Shown here: in pieces, positions 42,858-51,245 of the stretch | Numbering within the stretch: position 1 is the stretch's first letter | Layout of the letters: each line of letters begins with the position of its first letter | DNA from: Exobacillus caeni | GTDB lineage: Bacteria > Bacillota > Bacilli > Bacillales > Guptibacillaceae | NCBI RefSeq assembly: GCF_005747095.1 | Contig: NZ_SWLG01000003.1 | Coordinates: 124,001-188,000 of the forward strand | Direction of reading: 5' to 3' | Length of the DNA: 64,000 nt | Notes under the pieces: generated by a model | Database searches by the model: none | What the model saw: the letters and a program-made list of their open reading frames with translations, nothing else | What the model was told of the DNA's origin: nothing | Program-made: the position numbers and the translations under genes

Positions 42858-43096
42858 TAAAATAGTTAAGAGGTTGGGAAATAGCGCGTAATTTTAGTGA
42901 GATAAGCGGAGTATTTTTAATCCTATTTTCCCAATATGCTTTTAAAGGTTATGAAATTGTATTTAAGAGGAGGTTTTAAGTATATTTAAAGGTGATATAT
43001 TACTAAAAGATTTATGGAAGCGAAAAAAAGATGAAGTTTTATATATGTTATAATGATTAGCTATTGATAATGATAACAGTAGAAAGGAGTATTTTT

Positions 43097-44035
43097 GTGA
43101 AAACAGTTACTATTATGGTTCCGGCTTATAATGAAGAAGATGTTCTCTATAATCTATATGCCAGGCTCCAGGCTGTTATATCTGAAGTTCCAAATTATAA
43201 ATTTGAAATCCTATTAATAAATGATGGTAGTCAGGATGATACAATAAACATTTTAAAACAGCTAAGGGAAGAGGATTCCAGTGTTTCATACGTTGACTTA
43301 TCGAGGAACTTTGGAAAAGAAATAGCCATGATTGCTGGATTAGACTATGCAAAAGGTGATGCGGTCATTATTATTGATGCTGATTTGCAAGATCCGCCAG
43401 AATTAATCCCGGATATGATTAAGTATTGGGAAGAAGGCTATGATGATGTGTTTGCAAAAAGACGCACAAGAGCCGGGGAATCCTGGTTTAAAAAGTGGAC
43501 ATCATCTAAGTTTTATTCTTTTCTGCAACGAACTACTAAAGTGCCGATCCAGGAAGATACCGGTGATTTTCGACTTTTAGATAGACGTTGTGTAGAAGCT
43601 CTAAAACAAATGAGGGAAGCACAGCGATATACAAAAGGAATGTTTAGTTGGATAGGCTACAATAAAAAAGAAATATTATTTGATCGTGATCCAAGGGCAG
43701 CAGGGGAAACGAAATGGAATTATGCTAAATTAATGGATCTTGCGATTGAGGGTATCACATCTTTCACAACGTTTCCACTTAAAATGTCTTCTTTATTTGG
43801 AATGATAATATCATTTTTTGCTTTCTTATATATAATATGGATTATTTCCAAGACCCTTTTATTTGGCGATCCCGTCTCTGGTTATCCTTCGTTAATGACT
43901 GTTATTTTGTTTTTGGGTGGTATCCAACTGTTGTCTCTGGGAGTCATTGGAGAATACCTGGGTAGAATTTTTAACGAAACCAAGCAGAGGCCATTATATT
44001 TTGTAGATGAATACAATGATAAGAAGGTTAGATAA
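43097..44035 (+). CDS. GtrB-like family 2 glycosyltransferase (polyprenyl-phosphate sugar synthase)
   Basis: 312 residues; GTG start after AAAGGAG (the frame reaches back to 43064 without a site). GT2 domain: VPAYNEEDVLYNLYARL, LLINDGSQDDT, and the DADLQDPPE metal site near residue 95. Two C-terminal membrane helices follow. Such proteins transfer a sugar from UDP-sugar to undecaprenyl phosphate on the inner face. The next gene (GtrA-like) overlaps its end, so the pair likely makes and flips a lipid-linked sugar for decorating a wall polymer. Confidence 0.9.
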   Translation: MKTVTIMVPAYNEEDVLYNLYARLQAVISEVPNYKFEILLINDGSQDDTINILKQLREEDSSVSYVDLSRNFGKEIAMIAGLDYAKGDAVIIIDADLQDPPELIPDMIKYWEEGYDDVFAKRRTRAGESWFKKWTSSKFYSFLQRTTKVPIQEDTGDFRLLDRRCVEALKQMREAQRYTKGMFSWIGYNKKEILFDRDPRAAGETKWNYAKLMDLAIEGITSFTTFPLKMSSLFGMIISFFAFLYIIWIISKTLLFGDPVSGYPSLMTVILFLGGIQLLSLGVIGEYLGRIFNETKQRPLYFVDEYNDKKVR

Positions 44036-44438
44036 ATTGATCCAAAGAATAAAAAGGAATAAAGAAATACTTTTGTATTTATTATTTGGTGGACTAACAA
44101 CATTAGTAAATCTGGCTTCTTATGCTGCTTCTGCGTATATTTTTAATTTAGATTATAAAATATCGACCACCATCGCATGGATTGTTTCCGTTTTGTTTGC
44201 CTATTTTACAAACAAAAGATATGTTTTTAACAGCAGGCAATCATCTCTCTTAAAGTTAGGCAGAGAAATATTTTCCTTTTTTTCTTTTCGCGCGATCTCG
44301 TATGTCCTTGATATTGTGACAATGATTTTACTTGTTGATTTTTTGTTAGTGAACGATTTTGTTTCAAAAGTTATTGCCAATATTTTAGTGGTTGTTTTTA
44401 ACTATGTCGCTAGTAAGCTTTTTATTTTTAGAAAATAA
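44007..44438 (+). CDS. GtrA-like flippase
   Basis: About 143 residues, starting at ATG 44007 or 44016, inside the end of the glycosyltransferase gene. Four membrane helices with the family features YLLFGGLTTLVNLASYAASAY and WIVSVLFAYFTNKRYVF. GtrA-like proteins are thought to move undecaprenyl-phosphate-linked sugar across the membrane. The tight overlap with the GtrB-like gene fits a functional pair. Confidence 0.9.
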   Translation: MNTMIRRLDKLIQRIKRNKEILLYLLFGGLTTLVNLASYAASAYIFNLDYKISTTIAWIVSVLFAYFTNKRYVFNSRQSSLLKLGREIFSFFSFRAISYVLDIVTMILLVDFLLVNDFVSKVIANILVVVFNYVASKLFIFRK

Positions 44439-44525
44439 TCAGGCTGGCACGAAATTTGAATTTCAAAAGTTTTTATACAGTGGTTCTATCGTTTGTTTTT
44501 CTTTCATAATACGTTATCCAGGAAA

Positions 44526-44555
44526 ATCGCTGACTAATGAAGTCGGCGTTTTTTG
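44526..44555 (+). terminator. Terminator after the GtrB/GtrA pair
   Basis: GCTGACT pairs with AGTCGGC (one wobble) around AATGA, followed by a run of T. Confidence 0.7.
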
Positions 44556-44644
44556 TGTTTTATTGTCGATACTCCTCTTGTAATTTTTGGTAATAAAAAG
44601 CTATGATTATATCAAAGAAAATAAATATTTAGTAAGGAGCTACT

Positions 44645-45439
44645 ATGAAAAATCTGTTTATCGTATTCCTTTGTTGTATAAGTATACTGATCCTTTTTTT
44701 AGGTGAAAAGCATTACAATAATAAACTCGATGAAAAAGGAAAGGCAGCTCATGCCATTCTATCAAATCCAACCATGGGCAAAGAAACTTCTCAATCTAAT
44801 AAAGAAAATAAAAAAGCTATTGAACAACTTTCTGAACATTTGCCTGCATCTTTAAGTGGAAAAATTATGGAGGCAGTCGAAGCCAAAAATGAAGTCAATA
44901 TAGTTGTTGTAGGCTCTTCTGCACTTTCTGATGAAAGCTCAAACTGGTCTTCAGTCTTCCAACAGCGACTTAATGCTGCTTACGGACCAGATATTTTTAA
45001 AATTAAAAGAGTTAGCTTTGGAAACGCTACGTCAGATAAGATAGTGAGAGAAAACTTATATATAAATATTCCTTATTCTGATGCCGATATATTAATTATT
45101 GAACCGTTTGTTTTGAATGATAATAAATTAATACCAATTAAAAGCAGTCACCAAAACCTTACTTTCTTACTAAACTATCTATTGGATAAAAAAGAAGATT
45201 TAGAAATTGTAATTCAGCCTTCCAATCCCATATATGAAGGGGGATACTATCAAGGAAACACAAATGAACTAAAAAAATATGCTTTAGAAAATAATTTTAC
45301 CTATTTGGATTATTGGGAGGTATGGCCAGACTCAGATAGCAACGAGGTAAAAAGATATTTAGATGAAAATAATAAACCAAATGCAGAAGGAAACGAATTG
45401 TGGGGTAACTACATTGCTGACTTTTTTATAGGTTTTTAG
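44645..45439 (+). CDS. Membrane-anchored SGNH/GDSL-hydrolase-like protein
   Basis: 264 residues, ATG after TAAGGAG. One N-terminal helix (LFIVFLCCISILILFL) anchors or exports it. The core begins with NIVVVGSSALSDES, a block-I-like strand with a nucleophile-position Ser, and ends with NKPNAEGNELWGNYIADFF, which resembles the block V end of SGNH hydrolases (normally DGxHPN). The block V His is not obvious, so activity is uncertain. Such proteins often deacetylate or modify wall polysaccharides, which would suit the surrounding wall genes. Confidence 0.65.
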   Translation: MKNLFIVFLCCISILILFLGEKHYNNKLDEKGKAAHAILSNPTMGKETSQSNKENKKAIEQLSEHLPASLSGKIMEAVEAKNEVNIVVVGSSALSDESSNWSSVFQQRLNAAYGPDIFKIKRVSFGNATSDKIVRENLYINIPYSDADILIIEPFVLNDNKLIPIKSSHQNLTFLLNYLLDKKEDLEIVIQPSNPIYEGGYYQGNTNELKKYALENNFTYLDYWEVWPDSDSNEVKRYLDENNKPNAEGNELWGNYIADFFIGF

Positions 45440-45497
45440 CAATTGTTTACATAATTCGAGCATATATACATAATTCTACAACTAAACTACTATTTCT

Positions 45498-45558
45498 AGC
45501 AAAATTCGAGATTTGTGATGTTTTCATTTTGAATTTTGCTATACTTTATTTAGCAAAA
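45498..45558 (+). promoter_or_regulatory. Inverted repeats in the lytB-like gene leader
   Basis: AGCAAAATTC (45498-45507) pairs with GAATTTTGCT (45531-45540), and TTTTGCT (45534-45540) also pairs with AGCAAAA (45552-45558). The two alternative hairpins share the middle arm, about 75-130 bases before the TTG start. The arrangement could switch between forms; a TATACT -10-like string lies at 45540. Confidence 0.35.
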
Positions 45559-45631
45559 GTTTACAGGAGGGGATAAAAGAGGGAAGTTTTTTTAAAAAAC
45601 AAAATGAATTTTATAAGGGGGAAATAAAAGG

Positions 45632-47815
45632 TTGTTTGGAAGGAAAGCTTTGTCTTTATTTGTCGTTTTAACGTTAGTTGTTTCTGTTTTTCCTTACCAG
45701 GCTGCTAAAGCAGCTGATCCAACGATTTCTGTTAAACTTGTGAACTACATAGGTAATAAAACTTCGATTCCTTTTTACACTGTCGGGGATTTTGTGATAC
45801 CAGATGGAAGTGCAAATGAAAGATTAGATGGATCAGACAGGTTTGATGTGGCAGTCAATGTTTCAAAAGAGGGGTGGACAAGCACGGCCGGAACAGTGAT
45901 TATTGCTAACTATTTAGCTTTTGCTGACGCTCTTGCCGCAGCACCACTTGCTTATAAAGAAAATGCACCTATTTTGCTAACGCACCCTAATAACTTAACA
46001 GACGCTACACGTGAAGAAATTAAAAGACTCAATCCAGAAAGAGTTATTCTAATAGGTGGTACTGCTAGTATCTCAACTAATGTTGGAAATCAAGTTAAGC
46101 AATTAGTAGGTAACGTAGATAGAATAGGTGGAGGAGACCGTTTTGAAGTTGCATATAACATTTCAAAGGATTTAGGAACTTCTTCGAAAGCAGTTATTGC
46201 TAACGGCCTTAAGTTTCCGGATGCCCTTGCGATTGCTCCTTATGCGGCCAAAGAAGGTTATCCAATTCTATTAACGCTTGACAATAGGTTGCCAACAGCT
46301 ACTAAAAGTGCTTTATCTGGAAAGAATGAAACTTTAGTTATCGGTGGTGAGGGAAGTGTCGGTCAGAGCGTTTATGACCAGTTGCCAGGTAGAAAGCGTA
46401 TCGGGGGAGCTGACCGATATGAAGTAGCTACGAACATCGTAAGAGAATTAAACCTGCCTGCGGAAAAAGCTTTCTTAGCTACAGGATTAACTTTCGCAGA
46501 TGCTTTAACTGGTTCAGTACTTGCTGCAAAACAAGAAGCGCCATTGCTCTTATCCCGCCCAGAACGCCTGCCGCAAGCAACTCTTGGTCTAATTACTGAC
46601 AAATCTATTCCTAACTTCTCTGTTTTGGGAGGAACCGCTTCTATTAGTTCAGAGGTAATGTCTACATTGCCAAGTGGAATTCCAATTGAACAAAACAAAG
46701 TTTATTATGTTAAGAGCGCGGATCAAAACCTTGTTCTGTACAAGGGTGGCGAACGAGTTAAAGCTTTAGGGGCATCTTTCACTGTAAAGCCGGACCGATA
46801 TACTTCAAATTCTAGAATGATGTTAAATAATAGCCGTACTTATATCGGTGATATGGAATTCACTCTAGAGAATGGGTATGTCCGTCCAATTAACAGGGAT
46901 ATTCCTTTTGAGGATTATTTAAAGGGAGTTGTTCCTAATGAAATGCCTGCTTCCTGGAGTTTAGAAGCATTAAAAGCCCAAACCGTAGCAGCGAGAACCT
47001 ATTCCTTTGATGATATAGGAAAAGTTGTAAAAGATGACCAGAGTTACCAGGTCTATAGTGGTTTTGGCAGCTGGCATTCTAAAACGAATCAAGCAGTTAA
47101 TGAAACAACCGGAAAAGTTTTGCGCTATAACGGAAAACTGATCGGAGCTTTTTACTCATCAAGTAACGGTGGATTAACTGAGTCTAATGCAAATGTATGG
47201 GGAGGGACTCCTCTTCCTTATCTTCCGCAACAAAAAGATCCATACGATCCAAAGATCCAATTTGACTTAACAGTTAATAAAACCCAAATCGATTTAAATG
47301 AATTACAAAAGCTGCATCCAGAGCATGATGCGCTGCAAAATCCCGGCCATTGGTGGTGGTCTGTATCCGAGAAAGACAGCTCTGTGTCATATAGTATCAA
47401 ATCGTGGATTAAACGTAACGGATACGCTGATCAGGATATCAAGATAGTTGGTTTTTCAGAGTTTACTCTTGGTACAGGAACAAGAGCTAAATCAACCAAT
47501 ATAGTAGTTGAATTTTTTGTCCGAAATCCAGACACAGGAGAGTTTGTAATGAATGAGCAAAAGCAATTAAAGAAACTCTCTAAAACAATCTCCAATACGA
47601 CTATAATGAGATCGGCGTTTGGAGCTGGCAATATAAAAAGCAGTTTAATAGACAGTTTCACTTATGATTCGACTATTGACAGCTATAAGATTATTGGCCG
47701 TGGCTATGGGCATGGGATTGGCATGAGCCAGCATGGCGCCCAGGAAATGGCTGAATCAGGAAAGAAATATCAGGAAATCCTTAGTCATTACTATCCAGGA
47801 ACAGATCTAAATTAA
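45632..47815 (+). CDS. lytB: Wall-bound SpoIID/LytB-domain protein with three CW_binding_2 repeats
   Basis: 727 residues, TTG start after GGGGGAAATAAAAGG. The signal peptide ends near AKA-AD. A first short segment (ISVKLVNYIGNKTSIPF) is the usual beginning of a SpoIID/LytB domain. It is interrupted by three CW_binding_2 repeats (about 65-350) and resumes with VYYVKSADQNLVLYKGG, IPFEDYLKGVVPNEMPASW, LKAQTVAARTYS and GRGYGHGIGMSQHGAQEMA. In B. subtilis LytB enhances the amidase LytC; SpoIID is a lytic transglycosylase. Two amidase genes follow at once, giving a lytB-lytC-like unit. The symbol is by analogy. Confidence 0.88.
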   Translation: MFGRKALSLFVVLTLVVSVFPYQAAKAADPTISVKLVNYIGNKTSIPFYTVGDFVIPDGSANERLDGSDRFDVAVNVSKEGWTSTAGTVIIANYLAFADALAAAPLAYKENAPILLTHPNNLTDATREEIKRLNPERVILIGGTASISTNVGNQVKQLVGNVDRIGGGDRFEVAYNISKDLGTSSKAVIANGLKFPDALAIAPYAAKEGYPILLTLDNRLPTATKSALSGKNETLVIGGEGSVGQSVYDQLPGRKRIGGADRYEVATNIVRELNLPAEKAFLATGLTFADALTGSVLAAKQEAPLLLSRPERLPQATLGLITDKSIPNFSVLGGTASISSEVMSTLPSGIPIEQNKVYYVKSADQNLVLYKGGERVKALGASFTVKPDRYTSNSRMMLNNSRTYIGDMEFTLENGYVRPINRDIPFEDYLKGVVPNEMPASWSLEALKAQTVAARTYSFDDIGKVVKDDQSYQVYSGFGSWHSKTNQAVNETTGKVLRYNGKLIGAFYSSSNGGLTESNANVWGGTPLPYLPQQKDPYDPKIQFDLTVNKTQIDLNELQKLHPEHDALQNPGHWWWSVSEKDSSVSYSIKSWIKRNGYADQDIKIVGFSEFTLGTGTRAKSTNIVVEFFVRNPDTGEFVMNEQKQLKKLSKTISNTTIMRSAFGAGNIKSSLIDSFTYDSTIDSYKIIGRGYGHGIGMSQHGAQEMAESGKKYQEILSHYYPGTDLN

Positions 47816-47836
47816 CTTATAATTTCTGGATCAGTA

Positions 47837-47868
47837 TGTTAAACCTGCCAGAATTGGCAGGTTTAACA
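47837..47868. terminator. Perfect 14-bp hairpin
   Basis: TGTTAAACCTGCCA and TGGCAGGTTTAACA around GAAT, 22 bases after the lytB-like stop. No clear T-run follows, so it may terminate weakly or protect the mRNA end. Confidence 0.55.
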
Positions 47869-47959
47869 ATGTTATTTACTCTAATATTTATATACCCATT
47901 TTTTTATATACCCGAAAAGAAAAAAACATAAACATAAAAATTTCAGGAGGAAACAAGAA

Positions 47960-49453
47960 TTGAGAAAGGGTTTTATTCTGCTATTGCTGCCGTTGTTAAT
48001 TCTACTAGGAAATGCAAGTTATGCTGACGCTAGTTCAATTGAACGTTTAGATGGAAAAGATCGTTTTGAAGTTGCTGTAAATGTATCTAAGGAAGGATGG
48101 GCATCTTCCAATACAGTTGTTATTTCTAACTACCTGGCATTTGCTGATGCATTATCTGCTGCCCCTTATGCATACAGTATGAATGCCCCTATTTTATTAA
48201 CGCACCCTGACCGATTGACATCTGTTACTAAGAGTGAAATTCAACGGTTAAACGCAAGAAAAGTAGTCATTGTAGGTGGTACGGCAAGTGTTTCTGGAAG
48301 TGTTGAAAAAGAACTGAAATCTTTTATTCCAACAGTTGAAAGAATAGATGGTAAAAACCGTTTCGAAGTAGCAGGGAAAATTGCAAAGCAGTTATCTGGA
48401 GCTTCTACAGCTGTTGTTGCTAATGGCCTTACTTTCCCAGATGCTCTTGCAATAGCTCCATACGCAGCACAGAACGGTTATCCGATTTTACTTACATATC
48501 AAAATCGATTGCCAGATGCTACTAAGAATGTTCTTGCTTCAAAATCAAAAACAATTGTTGTTGGAGGAGAAGGTAGTGTAGGCGCTGAGGTTTATAATCA
48601 ACTGCCAGGCAGAAATAGAATTGGCGGAAGTGATCGTTATGAAGTAGCTGCCAATATCATAAGAGACTTGAACTTAACACCGGCAAGAGGATTCATTGCT
48701 ACCGGTTTTTCATTTGCAGATGCTCTTACTGGGTCTGTCCTAGCTGCCAAACAAAATGGTTCATTGCTTCTAACTAAAACTGATACTTTGCCGGAAGCAA
48801 CAGTAAACGTTATTACTGAAAAAGGAATCAAAGACTTTACTATTTTAGGCGGATCTGCTTCTGTTGGAGGCAGTGTGGCAACATCACTTACAAATGGGTT
48901 TGGTGTTTTAGCCGGAAAGAAACTTGTAGTTGATGCAGGGCACGGAGACCACGATAATGGTGCAAGCGGGTTTGGGCTGAAAGAAAAGAACATCAATTTA
49001 GACGTTGCGTTAAGATTAAGAGATGTACTTCAGAAAAACGGCGCCGAGGTGGTAATGACACGAGATGATGATACATTCTTAGAATTATCAGAGCGCGTAT
49101 ATATCGCTAATAACTCAAACGCTGATTCCTTTATCAGTATCCATTCGAATACAGCAGGAACTATTTATGCTAACGGAAGCGAAACGTACTGGCAGGATCA
49201 ATATAAAGCAGCTGAAAGTGAAGCGCTTGCTACTTCTATCCAAAAAGAGCTTTATTTAGCAATGGATCACAGAAATCGCGGGGTTAAACAAGCTGATTAT
49301 TATGTTATTAAATATACTAAAATCCCTAGTGTTCTTGTAGAGCTTGGCTTTGTAACTGGTGAAGAAGATGCAAAGAAACTTGCTGATCCTGTTTATCGCC
49401 AAAAAGCTGCTGAAGCGATCTATCGTGGCGTAGTGAATTTTTACAATAATTAA
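47960..49453 (+). CDS. lytC: LytC-type N-acetylmuramoyl-L-alanine amidase with three CW_binding_2 repeats
   Basis: 497 residues, TTG start after CAGGAGG. Signal peptide ending near ADA-SS, three CW_binding_2 repeats (about 28-315), then an Amidase_3 zinc domain (about 320-497). The zinc and catalytic residues are visible: His in VDAGHG, Glu in LKEKNIN, His in SIHSN and Glu in LVELGF. It cuts the bond between MurNAc and L-alanine in peptidoglycan. Only nine bases separate it from a second amidase gene. Confidence 0.92.
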   Translation: MRKGFILLLLPLLILLGNASYADASSIERLDGKDRFEVAVNVSKEGWASSNTVVISNYLAFADALSAAPYAYSMNAPILLTHPDRLTSVTKSEIQRLNARKVVIVGGTASVSGSVEKELKSFIPTVERIDGKNRFEVAGKIAKQLSGASTAVVANGLTFPDALAIAPYAAQNGYPILLTYQNRLPDATKNVLASKSKTIVVGGEGSVGAEVYNQLPGRNRIGGSDRYEVAANIIRDLNLTPARGFIATGFSFADALTGSVLAAKQNGSLLLTKTDTLPEATVNVITEKGIKDFTILGGSASVGGSVATSLTNGFGVLAGKKLVVDAGHGDHDNGASGFGLKEKNINLDVALRLRDVLQKNGAEVVMTRDDDTFLELSERVYIANNSNADSFISIHSNTAGTIYANGSETYWQDQYKAAESEALATSIQKELYLAMDHRNRGVKQADYYVIKYTKIPSVLVELGFVTGEEDAKKLADPVYRQKAAEAIYRGVVNFYNN

Positions 49454-49462
49454 GGAGGTTTT

Positions 49463-51133
49463 GTGGTGCGAAAGGTTTGGAGTATTTTACTAGTTATTCC
49501 TTTGTTACTCTTGTTCGGAACTACTAGTTTCGCTGAAGAAAACCAGGTTTCAAGAATAGCGGGACAAGATCGCTTTGAAGTTGCTGTCAATGTTTCGAAA
49601 GAAGGATGGCCGCAAAATTCTGATGTTGTTATTCTAGCAAACTATTTAGCGTTTGCAGATGCGTTAGCGGCTGCTCCGCTTGCATACAAACATAATGCGC
49701 CAATTCTTTTAACCCACCCTGAGAAGCTAAGCGACATTACAAGCCAGGAGATTAAAAGGCTCAACGCTAAAAAGGTAATCCTAGTTGGCGGAAAGGGAAG
49801 TATTAGTGATGCTGTTTTATCTCAAGCAAAAGCCCTTTCTGGCAGTGTAGAAAGAATTGGGGGAAGTGACCGCTTTGAAGTTGCCTATAACATCTCAAAG
49901 CGAATGGGAACGCCGGCTGCAACAGTAGTTGCAAATGGGTTGAATTTCCCTGATGCTTTAGCTATTGCACCGTACGCAGCTCAAAAAGGATATCCTATTC
50001 TATTGACTTATGAAAAAAAACTGCCTGATAAAACAAAACAAGCCCTTGTTTCAAAAACAATTGTTGTTGGAGGAGAGGGTAGTGTCGGAAAAGCGGTTTA
50101 TGATCAGTTGCCAGGTCATCAAAGAATAGGTGGTAAGGACCGTTATCAAGTAGCGGCAAACATTATAAGAGATTTAAATTTGGCACCAACTAAATCCTTT
50201 GTTGCGACCGGTTTATCTTTTGCTGATGCTTTAACTGGATCTGTACTGGCTGCAAATCAACAGGCATCCCTTTTATTAACACGTCCTGATTCTTTGCCTG
50301 AAGCAACTAAAGATATTATTCAAGAAAAACAAATTAAAGAATTTACAATTTTGGGTGGAACTGGCTCAGTAAAAACTTCCGTCGGATTAGAGCTTTCAAA
50401 TAAACTGCCGTTATTCGGAAAAACTGTAGTCCTTGATGCTGGCCATGGAGGATTTGATAACGGTGCAAGCAGTTCGGATGGTAAATACAAGGAGAAGGAT
50501 TTAAATATCCAATTTACTGAAAAAGCTGCTGGTTATTTGAAAGATTTAGGAGCAAATGTCATTCTAACTAGAAAACCTGGAAATGATGTTTATATATCCC
50601 TGGAAGATCGTTCTAAATTTTCAAATTCCCAGAATGCAGATTTATTTGTTAGTATTCACCATGATTCCTCTTATTCAGAGGCTACAAGAGGAGTAAGCGT
50701 TCATTGGAGCTCATATAGGCCGGCGATAGAGACAGACGATGTTTATATAAGGATGGATGGGAAAAATTACGAATATGTAAAAGAAGATACGGAAGGGAAA
50801 AGATTTTTCTATAAAGATAATGGAGAAATCAAGACTGTGAGTTATTTTGGAAACGTCGTAGCTTACGACCCAACTCCAAGCCCGGCAGCCGTAAAAAGTA
50901 AACAGTTAGTTCCGCTTTTGTATAATGCTCTTCGTACAGAAGAATTTTCACAGGGTGGTTATACAAAAGACCATAATCTATATGTTACAAGATGGACAAC
51001 AATGCCATCAGTTTTAGTAGAGTTAGGGTTCATGTCAAATCCATATGAAGTAAACCTTTTAGCAAACCAAAACATACAACATGAACGAGCAAAGATTCTA
51101 GCAAATACGATCAAAGATTTTTTGGTGAAATAA
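49463..51133 (+). CDS. Second LytC-type amidase with three CW_binding_2 repeats
   Basis: 556 residues. GTG at 49463 or 49466, both after AAGGAGG. Signal peptide (VWSILLVIPLLLLFGTTSFAEE), three repeats, then Amidase_3 with LDAGHGG, YKEKDLN, SIHHD and LVELGF. A ~60-residue insertion after SIHHDSS (GVSVHWSSYRPAIETDD...VAYDPTPSPA) is absent from the amidase next door, so substrate preference may differ. It is probably a tandem duplicate of that gene that later diverged, and both are likely in one transcript. Confidence 0.9.
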   Translation: MVRKVWSILLVIPLLLLFGTTSFAEENQVSRIAGQDRFEVAVNVSKEGWPQNSDVVILANYLAFADALAAAPLAYKHNAPILLTHPEKLSDITSQEIKRLNAKKVILVGGKGSISDAVLSQAKALSGSVERIGGSDRFEVAYNISKRMGTPAATVVANGLNFPDALAIAPYAAQKGYPILLTYEKKLPDKTKQALVSKTIVVGGEGSVGKAVYDQLPGHQRIGGKDRYQVAANIIRDLNLAPTKSFVATGLSFADALTGSVLAANQQASLLLTRPDSLPEATKDIIQEKQIKEFTILGGTGSVKTSVGLELSNKLPLFGKTVVLDAGHGGFDNGASSSDGKYKEKDLNIQFTEKAAGYLKDLGANVILTRKPGNDVYISLEDRSKFSNSQNADLFVSIHHDSSYSEATRGVSVHWSSYRPAIETDDVYIRMDGKNYEYVKEDTEGKRFFYKDNGEIKTVSYFGNVVAYDPTPSPAAVKSKQLVPLLYNALRTEEFSQGGYTKDHNLYVTRWTTMPSVLVELGFMSNPYEVNLLANQNIQHERAKILANTIKDFLVK

Positions 51134-51245
51134 ATTGATGTGAGGGTGTTGCTATGATGCAGCTCCCTCAATATTTTTGCCAGAAAAGCATGCCCGTCTC
51201 TCGAAGTTTATGTTTATTTAATTTAAAGGGAGAGGAAATTTAATA

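Noticed and set aside
44392-44583. 63-residue ORF after the GtrA-like gene
   Set aside because: It overlaps the GtrA-like gene in another frame and runs through a terminator.
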